NCBI GenBank assembly: GCA_934045905.1
Contig: OW203769.1
Location: 28,467,899-28,531,898, forward strand
From: Leuctra nigra
Lineage: Eukaryota; Arthropoda; Insecta; Plecoptera; Leuctridae
Direction of reading: 5' to 3'
DNA: 64,000 bases
This document shows positions 21,467-32,480 of the stretch, piece by piece (the first letter of the stretch is position 1; each line of letters begins with the position of its first letter). The notes under the pieces were generated by a model. The model made no database searches. It was not told where the DNA came from and saw only the letters and a list, made by a program, of their open reading frames with translations. Made by a program: the position numbers and the translations under genes.

Positions 21467-22302
21467 GGTCTATTTGCCTCCATGGACAGAATAGTCCATC
21501 CCCTAACGGGGTGTGTAGAGAGGTATGACGTTGTACAAATAATTGTGACAATACGATAATGTTATATCAGAGATATATGTTATTTATATCTCTGATTTGA
21601 TATTCGTAAATGGGATATAAATATACACAGTTCTGTTTATTTTTATAAAGTTTTTTCCCCGGAGATCAAAATTTTGACTTTTAAAAATACTTCTGAAAAG
21701 AAGTGTTAATTACATTAAAAATATTTCAAGACAATTAAAACAAATCATATTAAGTAATATTTGTTGGTTTTCATGCTCTATTTCATCTATTGACGAATTT
21801 CGAATTTTTAAAAATAAATCCAAAATTACACCAAAACCGCTCCCAATGCTACCCCAACCAACCGCAAAAGTTGCAACTAGTAACATTTTACTAAAATTGT
21901 ATTGCTCAATCAAAAAAATAATAGTTTTAGAAACTCTGCCTGGTGGGGGATATTTTGCCCACTTGACCCGTTTTTTTAATTATGGGGGAACATCAACTTC
22001 TTAGTTCAAGGCCACACAGAAAATATTGGAAAATCAAATTTGTAGACATTTCATAAGTAAATTCCTGCGAAGTGTTGAAGAATATTCATTCGTTTGTGAG
22101 TTACTCAGTTTCCAAAATTTCACAAAATTTGGCTACTTTTGCTGTTCAAGGTCACACAAAAAATGAACACTACATTTTTTGAGATTTTTTATTGTTGATT
22201 TTGGATTTGAAACCTGTTTTTAAATCGTCAAAAGATATTCTGGTTGTACTATTATCTAATTTTAACTTTTTAGGTCCCCCCTGACAAACCCCTGCCCTGA
22301 CC
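21467..22302. other. intron of Ly6-like gene, nothing recognised
   Basis: AT-rich sequence with a short palindrome at 21562-21595 (ATATCAGAGATATA) and no supported gene. Confidence 0.4.
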
Positions 22303-22452
22303 AGGGGGCTTATTCTTGAAAAAGTTATCACGTCATAACTCCAAGTTATGATGTCATAAGGAAGTTTGTCCTATCTCTCACCATGTTAATATTATGACTT
22401 TCTTATGAGTCATTACTTATGACGTGATAACTATTTCAAGAATAACCATCCA
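22303..22452. mobile_element. F4 palindromic MITE, copy b
   Basis: 150 bp with inverted ends GGGGGCTTATTCTTGAAAAA. The core is reverse-oriented relative to copy a. Confidence 0.8.
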
Positions 22453-22520
22453 GGCACCAAAGTGCAGACAAGTGAAATTCTACTAGGGAAATTCGGAGTG
22501 TCTATTCGTCCGGCCAGTTT

Positions 22521-25500
22521 TTAAGCGAGCGGAGCAAGCGTCTCCACTTGACTCTTGCGGCACTTTCTCTGTGTGTGTGTTTGTTTTTTTGTTTTTTTGC
22601 TGGTTCAACCCAGGCCGCACCGTTCAACGTATCGATCTGAAATTTTGCACCCACATTCATCTCATACTAACTTAGACCTGTATAGTTTTTGAGAAAGATC
22701 CGTCCATAAATAAAAAAAATTGTGTTTTCCCATAAATAGCATTGTAGGTTTGAGGAGTCCGTTGCGGCCGCTCGATGCGCCCCATTCAAAACAAACTCGG
22801 TAGCAATCATCTGTCTATTTATCTTTTATTGTTAGAAAACGTAAGCATTATTTCTTTGATAATAATTTGTTATTTTTTGGAAAAAGTAACCGATGTATAG
22901 GTATTTATGGTTTGTAAGAGCTTTAACATGCAGTCTTTACTTTCCCTTTCAAAGGCTAAGCAAGCTATTTGTTGGTAGGATTTCATCGACCGAAGTTTGA
23001 TCGACGGAACTTTGACCGATGCAAGGCGGAATTTTAGCCGATAATGACAAGTTTTGATGAAGTGGTGACAATTTATAAGCTCCAGGAAAAGTAACTAATA
23101 TTTTACGAAATAATATGTGAAGATACCTCATTTCTAAACATCAATCCTATAATAAAAGTGTATTTGACATTTAATTTTCGATCGTTGTGAGGACGGAGAC
23201 TATTTCCTTGAGATGAGAGACAGGTGGCAGGTGCGTGCTGAATCCGTGTCCGGTCCCTTGATAACGGCTAGGAATCCCAGGTAACTGCAGTGAATTTGCA
23301 TCTATGAAAATACCTATTTCTGTTTGTTTTGTGCAAATCTGAACTAATAACTGCGAACTAAAAATTGTTTTATTATTATAGTCAATATGCAATAGGATAG
23401 GTATATGTATTTAATCTGTTTTGTTGGTTCTAAATAATTTCATAAAATTAAAGCGAAATCTGTTGATAGAAAAACACACCTTCATCACCTTCATCCGTTC
23501 ATAAAAAAAAAAGTTTTTTCCCATATAAATAGCATTGTAGGTTCGAGGAGTCCGTTGCGGCGGCTCGATGCGCCCCATTCAAAACAAACTCGGAAGCAGT
23601 CAGCTGTCTATAGATTATTGTTAGAATACGTAATAATTATTTCTTTACGATTAGATATATTAGTTATAGCAAAACGTGCGAGGTTATACTTAGTTTTTGT
23701 ATTATTTTCTTGAAGAAGTAACCAATTGCATAGGTATTTATTGTTTTTAAGAGTTTTAACATGCAGTCTTAATTCCAATCCTTTCAAAGGCTGAGCAAAT
23801 TATTTGTAGACCGATGAAATGTCTGCTTGATTGTAGAAATAGATTGAATGGTTGATAATTGAAATTATGTTTATGAAATATTTTATTTATTCAGTCAATA
23901 TGTTTCTTATAGACACAATGTGTTAGGTTTGTGTTGGTAAGCAATGTGTTAGGTATAAGCTGTTTGGATAATATTTCTTAAATTATGTTTGCTCATATTA
24001 GCACTTAGATAATGGCCTATTTTGTGGTTTGAATATCTGTATTTTTTATTTTTTATTAATCCATAATAGGTACCTAAATACTCCAATAAATACACATGAG
24101 TGTACTGTCTGTTACTAACTTGCAAGGAGAAGCAAATTCAGATATTTTTTTTATCTAGTGGATCGGTCGCTCCACCCAGCCAAGTCGTACTGTACGCTCA
24201 CAATCACTCAACATACTGTAAATGCCTAATAATCTGAGGAGCAGACCAAACACTTTTACTGTAAGCAACAACATAGTATTTTCGGCCTACTGGATCTCAA
24301 AAATGGGAAATATCACATTGTTGAGAAATATTTTAATTTGGAGCTATGGACCCCCCTACCAAATATTCCAAGTGAGCCAACAATAGGTTATACCATTTGC
24401 GAGCTAGAGGGCCTTGAAAATCGTGAAATTACATCACTTTCATCTTCTTCTTCTTCAGATGATGATGATGATGATATCAGGAAACACCGCTATCACCGCC
24501 ACAGCCTAAACGGCTTAACCGATCGATCTGAAATTTTTACCACATGTGCACTTTTGGCGTCTGAGGTGCCTTTTTATAAAACCAACCGGAAGCCGCCATT
24601 TTGAAACCGGAAGTAACGTCATATCTCGAAACCGGCTTGACCGATCGGAATGAAACTAGCGCCAAATGATTCAGACGGTCATCTTTATGGAACATCAATA
24701 GTCTAAAAAGAAGTGTACTATTACCGAAACCGGAAATGACGTCATAAAAATTAAGAATCTGACTTTAATCACCTCTTACTACATTAACTATATTCAGAAG
24801 GCTTAAAATGATACAAAACATTTATATAAGTAAATTCTAGGTGGCAGTGATTTCAGCCGCCATATTGCTAAACCGGAAGTGATGCCATATCTCGAAAACG
24901 GATGGACTGATTGGAACGAATCTTTCGCTTTTCTTTATGTAATATCACTTTAAGCATATTTTGGTACCAAACGCAACTTTTCTTAGTTTACCTAACCAAA
25001 TTGAAAATGGCTAATTTTTTCAAAGGAATTAGTCATTGTTGCTCCGATGTGTGTTACAAGTTGTGTAAATGAACTAAAAAAATTAGTGATATCCCCATAA
25101 AAAACACTCCGTGTAAAAACACCAGCCAAGTCTCTTCAACTATAAAAAAATAGAAGAAATCTAAAAAATCAGCACTGAAAAGTAGTGATATCAAAAAATG
25201 GGCCAAGTCAAAACTTAATTTTAAAAACCAAAATATACTTGGCGCATCGTTTTTAAGAGTATTGTAGGTATATTATATATATTCACGTAAATTTGATTTT
25301 TGGCATATTCTATACTATTTATATGTACACGATGCGCCAAGTATATTTTGGTTTTTAAAATTAAGTTTTGACTTGGCCCATTTTTTGATATCACTACTTT
25401 TCAGTGCTGATTTTTTAGATTTCTTCTATTTTTTTATAGTTGAAGAGACTTGGCTGGTGTTTTTACACGGAGTCTTTTTTATGGGGTATAATTTAGTGGA

Positions 25501-25621
25501 TCGTGCTTCTAGATTTCAGTTGTTTTAGGTATGTTATTGCCGGGTTTTAAGGAGTTATGGTTTGAGGTGTTGCACATATCCGTGCTCGCTTATCAACGCG
25601 TTACACAGAGCGTTTTCCTAG
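22521..25621 (+). mobile_element. F2 Helitron-like element, copy 1 (contains a U element)
   Basis: Starts TTAAGCGAGCGGAGC. The first 200 bp match other F2 copies (pyrimidine run, ATCGATCTGAAATTTTGCAC). It ends GAGGTGTTGC..CGTGCTCGCT..GAGCGTTTTCCTAG, followed by T. Internally it has a diverged direct repeat (about 22700-22975 and 23490-23815, sharing GAGGAGTCCGTTGCGGC) and a nested U element at 24154-25486. No transposase or helicase gene, so non-autonomous. Confidence 0.65.
24154..25486 (-). mobile_element. U-family element, copy 3 (complete, minus orientation)
   Basis: Starts at the tail (TCTAGTGGATCGGTCGCTCC) and ends at the palindromic head (25096-25486). Head arms of about 155 bp differ at a single base (CACTCC/GACTCC). 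Flanked by A on the left and T on the right with no other duplication. Lies within the F2 element. Confidence 0.8.
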
Positions 25622-25630
25622 TAACTACTA

Positions 25631-26966
25631 TCCCCATAAAAAACACTCCTTGTAAAAATACCCGCCAAGTCTCTTCAACTATAAAAAAATAGAAGAAATC
25701 TAAAAATTCAACACTGAAAAGAAGTGATATCAAAAAATGAGCCAAGTCAAAACTTAATTTTAAAAACCAAAATATACTTGGCGCATCGTGTATATAAATA
25801 GTATAGAAGCATATGCCAAAAATTAAATGTACCTAAATATATATAATATACCTATAATGCCCTTAAAAACGATGCGCCAAGTATATTTTGATTTTTAAAA
25901 TTAAGTTTTGACTTGGCTCATTTTTTGATATCACTTCTTTTCAGTGTTGAATTTTTAGATTTCTTCTATTTTTTTATAGTTGAAGAGACTTGGCGGGTAT
26001 TTTTACACGGAGTGTTTTTTATGGGGATATCACTTATTTTTTTAGTTTATTTACACAACTTGTAACACACATCGGAGCAACAATGACCAATTACTTTTAA
26101 AAAATACGCCATTTCCGAATTGGTTATTACGAAAAATTGTGTTTGGTGCTCAATATACCTAAGCTTAAAGTGATATTCCATGAAGAATTGCGCAAGCTTC
26201 GTTACAATCAGTCCAGCCGTTTTCGAGATATGGTATCACTTCCGGTTTTCAAAATGGCGACTAAAATTACTGCCACATAGAATTTATTTCTATAAATGTT
26301 ATGTATCATTATAAGCCTTCTGAATATGTAGTTATTGTAGTAAGAGGTCATTTAAATCTAGTTCTTCATTTTCATGACGTCATTTCCGGTTTCGGTAATA
26401 GTACATCTCTACTTTAACTATTGATATTCCATATAGATGACCGTCTGAATCATTTGGCGCTGGTTTAATTCCTAACGGTCTAGCTGTTTTCGAGATAATA
26501 CGTCACTTCCGGTTTCAAAATGGCGGCTTTCTGTTGGTTTTATAAAAAGGCACCTCAGACGCCAAAAGTGCACATGTGGTGAAAATTTCAGATCGATCGG
26601 CTCAGCCGTTTAGGCTGTGGCGGTGATTGCGGTGTTTCCTGATATCATCATCATCATCATCAGATCAAGATAGGTTTTAAAAGGGGTGTAATTTCACGTT
26701 TTTCACGGCCCTCTAGCTCGCAAACGGCATAACATATTGTTCCCTAATTTGGTATATGTAGTGGGGTGGGCCATAGCTCGAAATTAAGATATATCGCAAC
26801 AATGTGAGATTTTCTAATTTTAATATCCAGTAGGCCGAAAATGCCGTGTTGTTGGTTACAGTAAAAGTGGTTGGTCTGCTCCTCAGTTTATTATGCATAT
26901 ACGGTATGTTGAGTGAGTGTGAGTGTACGGTACGACTTGGCTGGGTGGAGCGACCGCTCCACTAGA
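25631..26966 (+). mobile_element. U-family element, copy 4 (complete)
   Basis: Head from TCCCCATAAAAAACACTCC (25631-26030), body with four motif blocks, GATCAT-rich stretch, tail hairpin GTGGAGCGACCGCTCCAC and CTAGA. Removing it restores the F3 sequence exactly (TAACTACTA joined to TACCGATTTGCG), so the insertion made no duplication, or one of 1-2 bp. Confidence 0.8.
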
Positions 26967-27261
26967 TACCGATTTGCGACCTAAAAATTGATCACGGCCT
27001 TCAAGAAGGCGTCAAGTAGGCGGTGGGCGAAAAAAGTTCAAAATACATGATGAAGTTATTACTTTGCAATTACACATAATGTTACAGGGTGTTTGGCTGT
27101 GTTTAACTGTGATGTATTATTTGTATTGTTGAAATAAGCCATATCTGTGATTTGAAGTTTGGGGATTGATTGTCTAATCCAGAAAGAGTTGAAAAAGCAG
27201 TTGTATCATGGACGCCGACAGTATTTCTGCAAGGGTGGAAATGCAAAGCAAGTAAAACTTA

Positions 27262-27503
27262 AGCCCCATTTACACGGTAAAATTTCCTGTAAAATCTTTT
27301 ATAAAATCTTTTCGTAAAATCTTTTCGTAAATTCTTTTACAGAAATAGAACATGTTTTATATCATAAAAGGTTTTACACAACCCTTTTACAAAACATTTT
27401 ACGAAGATTTACCATCAAATTGGCTTGTTTACACGTTAAAATTTATTTTACGAAAAGATTTTATAAAAGATTTTACAGGAAATTTTACCGTGTAAATGGG
27501 GCT
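27262..27503. mobile_element. palindromic MITE, PIF/Harbinger type
   Basis: 242 bp, terminal inverted repeats of about 59 bp starting AGCCCCATTTACACGG, flanked by TTA on both sides (27259-27261, 27504-27506). The uninterrupted paralogue at about 36900 has a single TTA at the same point, so the 3-bp duplication is confirmed by an empty site. A 3-bp TTA duplication is the rule for PIF/Harbinger. No ORF. Confidence 0.9.
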
Positions 27504-27750
27504 TTATTGTCACGGATATAAGGGGGGTGTGGTGGGCTTGCCCCCCAATATTATAAATATAAAATAATATTCGAAATAATCAAACGCCTAATTTTCATCC
27601 CTTTCCCTTCCCGGAATGAAGTAAACTGAAATTAATGTATTTTCAAACTTGCCGCCATGCCGACAATGTCGGTAAAGGAGTTCAAGGTTAGCGATGGTCG
27701 GACGAATAAAATTACACTATTCGTCCGTCTAGCCGGACGAATATCCCCAG

Positions 27751-28460
27751 GGATACAAATTTAAGGTAGCTGCATCGATCGAATTTTTGTCTCAGATCTT
27801 TATGATTTTTGGCATACATATTCATAATGATGCACAACCCATCCAAATATTATGGACTTGCAGTGTGTAGTTATTGAGATATTTCAATTTGAATTTCAGT
27901 TTTTTCCCCATGTTAACTTATGGCCGGCGTGAAAAATCTGTCATTATTAGGGTATTAAATGGAGTTTGTATTTTTTTGTATGAATAGATTTTTACCAAAA
28001 ACTTGTTTTTAGAATGGTCATGACCTCAGCTTTAATAATAAAAATTAATTAGCATCCTACTTACTTTCATAAATCTAAAAGTATCTTTAAAAATTCGAAT
28101 TTCTATCAATATATTCCAAATAGGTTAATTCTCTTAATTTATTGTAAAATTCATTTCCACTTTACAAGTATTTGCTATTTTTAGGTCATTATTATAATTG
28201 AATGAAAGAAGGATCAGATTTGACTGATCAAAATCAAATCTGTTCCTTCTGACTAGAAGGTTCGTTCAAATCTAGTCAAATCTGACTAGATACCTACATG
28301 TTGAAAACGACCATGTATGTATCTACTACAATCATTTTCAAATTTCCTTCCAATTTGCTTCCAATCCACGCGAAGTTTGGACCAAAATGGCGGCTGCCGG
28401 ACGAATAGTGACAGCGGAATCTTTTCGACCGGCCAACGCCATTTTTTTAACATGCGCATG
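27751..28460. other. diverged F5-like sequence and spacer
   Basis: 27770-28100 resembles one arm of the F5 foldback at 46642 (GTCTCAGATCTT, CCCCATGTTAACTTATGG, AAATGGAGTT) with heavy divergence. 28370-28440 has F3-like words (GCCGGACGAATAG). No gene. Confidence 0.5.
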
Positions 28461-28464
28461 AGTA

Positions 28465-28563
28465 AAATATACCGCCTTCAATGTAAATGAAATTGAATTC
28501 AATTGAAATACAAATATACCGCCTTCAATGTAAATGAAATGAATTCAATTGAAATACAAATAT
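28465..28563. repeat. 47-bp tandem duplication
   Basis: Two copies of TATACCGCCTTCAATG..CAATTGAAATACAAA, differing by one or two bases. Confidence 0.85.
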
Positions 28564-28645
28564 ACCTAGTTATAAGTTATTATTTAGTTTTTGGTTATTA
28601 TCTGGTTATTTGTTAGCTTATATTGGGTGGTTTTAACATGAGTCT

Positions 28646-28807
28646 GGAGGCCAATTCTTGAGTTTTCATGTTTTGAAACCATGTGTGGTTTCATTGTTTA
28701 AAACGTAAAAAAGTTGAAGGCTAAGCAATAGTTGTCAACTTTTTTACGTTTTAAACAATGAAACCACACAATGGTTTCAAAACACGAAAACTCAAGAATT
28801 GGCCTCC
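28646..28807. mobile_element. 162-bp palindromic element
   Basis: Arms of about 70 bp from GGAGGCCAATTCTTGAG to its inverse at 28807, around a short loop (AAGGCTAAGCAATAGTTG). A few arm mismatches only. No ORF and no clear target duplication. Confidence 0.85.
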
Positions 28808-28831
28808 TGGGCTGTATTGGCTTAATAATTC

Positions 28832-28912
28832 TCAAATCATCAATGCTCAGTTGGTTGGTTGGATATGATGCCGAGGCGGTATTCTGGGGACCCGAGTTCG
28901 ATTCCAGTGATA
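28832..28912 (+). repeat. tRNA-like sequence, possible SINE head
   Basis: GCTCAGTTGGTTGG (A-box like) and, 40 bases on, GAGTTCGATTCC (B box, matches the GGTTCGANTCC consensus well). No complete cloverleaf can be drawn with paired acceptor arms, so this is a degenerate tRNA or a tRNA-derived SINE rather than a tRNA gene. No poly(A) tail seen. Confidence 0.4.
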
Positions 28913-29111
28913 GTGTTTCTTTTTCATTTTGTATTATTTCATATTCGAGCTCTGTACATCGTCTACTTGTTTGATTATAGTTATACAAATTCATTTTGTG
29001 CAAGAAAGGTGTGATTTATCTTCATTTAAACTTAAAACTCAGTTGTTACTCTTTTGCAGGGACTATGGGATTTTAAACACCCAGAGTAAAAAATTACACA
29101 ATTCTGTGTAA

Positions 29112-30030
29112 TTGAGCGAGCGTAGCGAGCGTCACCACGGTACTCTTATGGCACTTTCTCTCTGTGTGTGTGTTTTTTTTTGTTTGTATGTTTTTTTTGT
29201 TTTTTTTTGTCTGCACTGCCCAGATCAAACCGCACAACCAATCGATCTGAAATTTTGCACACGTACTAACGTAATCTATGCGGTCTCTGGGATCGTTTTT
29301 GAAAGGGATTTAAAAAAAATTATCTTTCGATTGGTTGGTCCGTTCAATTTGAAATTTTGAGAAGTCATTACGACCAACATTTTGCCCAATCAAACAAAAA
29401 TTCATCTGAATCCTCCCATTGGTTAAAATTAAAAAAAAAATCAGTGTTTTTTGAAATTTAAACTAGAACCGTATGACCGATCAACTTAAAACTTTGCATG
29501 GTCATTGGGACCAACATTATCTTTTTTTGACTACTTTCAGACTAATCTGTATTTAAATCCAAAAGTAACTAACATTTAACGGACATTTTGCGTGTTAGAT
29601 GTCAAATTTCTCAAAAATGTTGATCACGGCTACTTTGACTCTTTAGTTCTAATCCAAGGTATAATTGAGCAAAAACTTTTAAACGCATATAAAACCAATA
29701 ATGACCGTTCAACAGATCGATCTGATATTGTGTACACACACTAATATCATACGAGTGGTCCCAGGTATATTTTTTTAAAGAATTCTGTGATTTTTTAATA
29801 CTTACTGGGAACGTAGTTCAATTATAAAGGTTCAATCGATCAACTTAAAACTTTGCAAGGTTATTGGGACTAATATTTAAGTGATATTTGTAGATTTTTA
29901 AAAATGTCTGTGAAAAATTCAAGAATTATATGGCTTTTAATAATATTTTCGATAGACGCAGAATTTCGGTTCGAGGTGTTGCGCGTATCCGTGCTCGCTC
30001 ATCAACGCGTTTCACAGAGCGTTTTCCTAG
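29112..30030 (+). mobile_element. F2 Helitron-like element, copy 2
   Basis: 919 bp, from TTGAGCGAGCGTAGCGAGC after A to GAGCGTTTTCCTAG before T. The interior repeats GATCTGAAATTTTGCACAC and GATCAACTTAAAACTTTGC modules at roughly 180-230-bp spacing. A short stem (AACGC..GCGTT type, imperfect here) precedes CTAG by a few bases. Ends and lack of duplication fit a non-autonomous Helitron, though the 5' dinucleotide is TT instead of TC. Confidence 0.65.
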
Positions 30031-30267
30031 TTTATAAAATAGATAAATACTCTGGATGATTGTAATTTATACCGTGCATGGTGAAAATATAATAATTATC
30101 TATATTAATGAAAGAATGAAGCATTAAGTCGAACATTGGGCGGTGGTCTATGGTCTATTGGTCTATTGAGTATTGGCGGTGGCCGGCTGAATAACTTTTC
30201 ATTATTCCGCCGGGTGGCCGGTCGGCTAGACACAGCGTCACGCGAAACGAGCCCCCTGACAGGAACA

Positions 30268-30395
30268 GGGGGGTTATTCTATAACTTATAAATTCCGGAT
30301 TCGGCCCGAATACGATTCGGTGCAATGTTAATTCATATGGCCGTGAACCGTATTCGGGCCGAATCCGGAGTTTTAAAGTTCTAGAATAACCCCCC
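30268..30395. mobile_element. 128-bp palindromic MITE
   Basis: Ends GGGGGGTTATTCTA and its inverse; the inner part GGATTCGGCCCGAATACG is itself self-complementary with its partner at 30345. Its ends resemble those of F4, but the core is different. Confidence 0.8.
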
Positions 30396-30640
30396 AGGGA
30401 TGATCGAGCAGGTGGTGGGTACAAGTATTATCAACTATATCCACAACATTCACTATTATGAATTGAACATAAAATCACTGGGTTTTGAAAATTTTCACAT
30501 GCGTATTTATACACTGATGGGATATTTTTTTTATTCATAAATTACTGCAAAATCAACTTATTGACTGAAAATATTGATAAGCTTTAGTGTGCAGTGAATG
30601 TTCTTCATTCGACTTAGATAACTCAACATGACATGAACGA

Positions 30641-30726
30641 TGTAAAGAGAGTTCTCATAGGTAACTATTTTTTTGATCGGATGTATAACTATACATCCGA
30701 TCACACATCCGATCACACATCCTATT
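30641..30726 (+). repeat. 85-bp sequence duplicated at 30834-30918
   Basis: TGTAAAGAGAGTTCTCATAG.. to ..CACACATCCTAT is present at both places almost without change, including a 12-bp-arm hairpin (GATCGGATGTAT/ATACATCCGATC). The second copy lies between the left F4 fragment and the RTE fragment. Confidence 0.9.
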
Positions 30727-32055
30727 CTCGAAACAGTTATCATGTCATAGGCTATGTGACAAATTCATAATATTAACATGGTGAGAGATAGGACAAACCT
30801 CCTTATGATATCATAACTTGGAGTTATCACGTGTGTAAAGAGAGTTCTCATAGGTAACTATTTTTTTGATCGGATGTATAACTATACATCCGATCACACA
30901 TCCGATCACACATCCTATCCTATTCACATCCAGTACTCTGGATATCTTAGCAGATTACTACGGTGCTAATCAGTTGCGGCCAAATCCTGCAAAAACGCAG
31001 GTATGCGCTTTTCATCTGCGAAGCAAAGAGGCGAAAAGAAAACTCCAGGTATCATGGCTAGGTAAGAGTATTGAAAGCACTGAGAATCCTGTGTATCTCG
31101 GTGTTACTATAGATCGCATGTTAACCTTCAAGGAACATTGCAATAAAACCAAGATGAAAGTACAGGCCAGGAATAACTTGCTTCGCAGACTCGTTGGTAC
31201 CACATGGGGAGCCAAGCCGCATACTGTGCGGACAACCGCTTTGGCTATGTGCTACTCTGCTGGTGAGTATGCATGCCCAGTGTGGAATAGTTTCAACACA
31301 TGCAAAGCAAGTAGACACTGCCTTGAACGAGACGTGCAGAATTGTAACTGGGTGCTTGAGACCAACTCCCAGAGATCAGTTGTATTTGTTAGCCGGGATT
31401 GCACCGCATCAAGTTCGAAGGAGTGTTGCAACTGATATTGAAAGAACAAAGCAAATCAGAGACAGCAGGCATCCTATGGCTGAGTACAAAGGTCCTCATC
31501 TAAGGCTAAAATCACGGAAGAGCTTCATGCAGGTCTCCAAAGAGATCCCTGATTCGGCTCGAGATGAGCGTCTGTCGAGATGGGAAGCTGGCCTGCAGCG
31601 ACGTAACATTCCGGGAAATCCAGCAGAAGAGCTGCCTCCAGGGAAAGACCTCGAGTGGAGAATTTGGAGGACATTGAATAGGATAAGAACTGGTGTGGGA
31701 AGGACAAAAGCAAATTTAATGAAGTGGGGCTATTCGGAAGACGGAGATCTCTGCGAGTGTGGAGAGCGGCAAGATGGGGAACATCTTCTTCGCTGTGTTT
31801 TGGCACCAGGTCCCTGCACACATGACGACTTAGAGAGGGCTAGTAGCATAGCAATTGACGTGGCCACATTTTGGCAAAAACTAAATATTTAGTAATTAGG
31901 TGTTAGTTGTAAGTTTTAATTACTGCTTCCGGACACGAAAGAAGAATGTCATAGGCTATGTGACAAATTCATAATATTAACATGGTGAGAGATAGGACAA
32001 ACCTCCTTATGATATCATAACTTGGAGTTATCACGTGATAACTGTTTCGAGAGTG
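30722..32055. mobile_element. F4 palindromic MITE (copies c/d) split with 91-bp duplication by an RTE insertion
   Basis: An F4 copy runs from about 30722 to 30833 and resumes at 31947-32055. The 91 bp 30743-30833 (TGTCATAGG..TCACGTG) are repeated at 31947-32037. Between them lie the 85-bp duplicate and the RTE tail. The simplest reading is a LINE insertion with a long target-site duplication and a templated filler at the 5' end. Confidence 0.7.
30926..31892 (+). pseudogene. RTE-like LINE, C-terminal part of the reverse transcriptase protein
   Basis: 5'-truncated. The frame from 30926 gives LADYYGANQLRPNPAKTQV, VYLGVTIDRMLTFKEH, MCYSAGEYACPVWNS (thumb and connection region); a 1-base shift near 31285-31300 leads to the next frame with CLRPTPRDQLYLLAGIAP, LNRIRTGVGRTKANLMKWG and the terminal zinc-like CECGERQDGEHLLRC, ending at 31892. 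This C-terminus is typical of RTE-clade LINEs in arthropods. The 3' end at about 31946 has the short purine-rich tail ACGAAAGAAGAA, also RTE-like. The endonuclease and RT core are absent. Confidence 0.8.
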
Positions 32056-32094
32056 ACTCAAGTGAATTGACAATTTAGAACCTAGGGTGCCCAC

Positions 32095-32172
32095 CTTGTC
32101 ATCACCTTGAACACGAACTGCCCCCTGCGCGATGATGAATGCAACCAGCATGAACAGCGCAGGCTTGAACGT
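32095..32172 (-). CDS. Ly6/uPAR (three-finger) protein, signal-peptide exon
   Basis: 78 bp on the minus strand between acceptor TTTTTGCGCAG (before 32172) and donor AAG|GTGGGC (32095/32094). It reads TFKPALFMLVAFIIAQGAVR and continues VQGDDK, a signal-peptide core, and is in phase 0 with the exon starting INCYVC at 19813. The intron between them is about 12.3 kb and made mostly of mobile elements. The initiator ATG may be in an unlocated upstream exon; the internal Met (residue 8 here) is an alternative start but gives a short n-region. That the three exons belong to one gene is inferred from phase, order and protein logic, not from transcripts. Confidence 0.65.
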
Positions 32173-32319
32173 CTGCGCAAAAACACAATGTTATTAGATT
32201 CACACGTCATTACCATCCTTCCCACCGCGCATCATCATCATAGTCATTCATCCGTCGCCATTAGCTTAGTTGCAGGATGATTATGATGAAGAATAGGTAA
32301 AAAAATTACCTAATATGTT

Positions 32320-32460
32320 AGTCCCAATCACCATGCAAAGTTTTAAGTTTATCGGTCAAACGGTTCTAGTTTAAATTTCGAAAATCACATAATACCTCTA
32401 CCTAGGTAGGTTATATGTATTTTAATTTTAACCAATCAACCGACTTCCATGAAATGTAGG
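32320..32460 (-). repeat. F2 fragment (minus orientation)
   Basis: GCATGCAAAG-like module matching the F2 interior in reverse (GCAAAGTTTTAAGTTTATCG, ACGGTTCTAGTTTAAATTT). Neither end is present. Confidence 0.5.
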
Positions 32461-32480
32461 TAGGTATAATCCAAAAACTA

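Larger units (their letters stand above)
22491..27750 (-). mobile_element. F3 element interrupted by an F2 element, a U element and a MITE
   Basis: The two halves of an F3 copy are at 22491-22520 and 26967-27750. Comparing with the uninterrupted F3 at 36659-37237 (reverse orientation) shows that the sequence continues across two inserts: F2 at 22521-25621 and U at 25631-26966, with only the short F3 segment TAACTACTA between them. A third insert is the MITE at 27262-27503. F3 has no ORF; the ends carry ATTCGTCCGG in inverted orientation. Confidence 0.75.

Noticed and set aside
24338..24604. 88-codon frame in U copies (also at 33949)
   Set aside because: Shared because the repeat is shared; low-complexity Ser/Asp run, no evidence of selection.
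29112..29140. GAGCGAGCG words as sign of bacterial DNA
   Set aside because: They recur only as ends of F2 elements embedded in eukaryotic repeats.
30866..30925. N-terminal extension of the RTE fragment frame (ITIHPITHPITHP)
   Set aside because: It reads the duplicated filler sequence, not LINE protein.
32173..32216. Start codon ATG at 32216 with donor GTAATG, joined to the exon at 32172
   Set aside because: Gives a good phase but the intron would be only 41 bp, too short for an insect spliceosomal intron.
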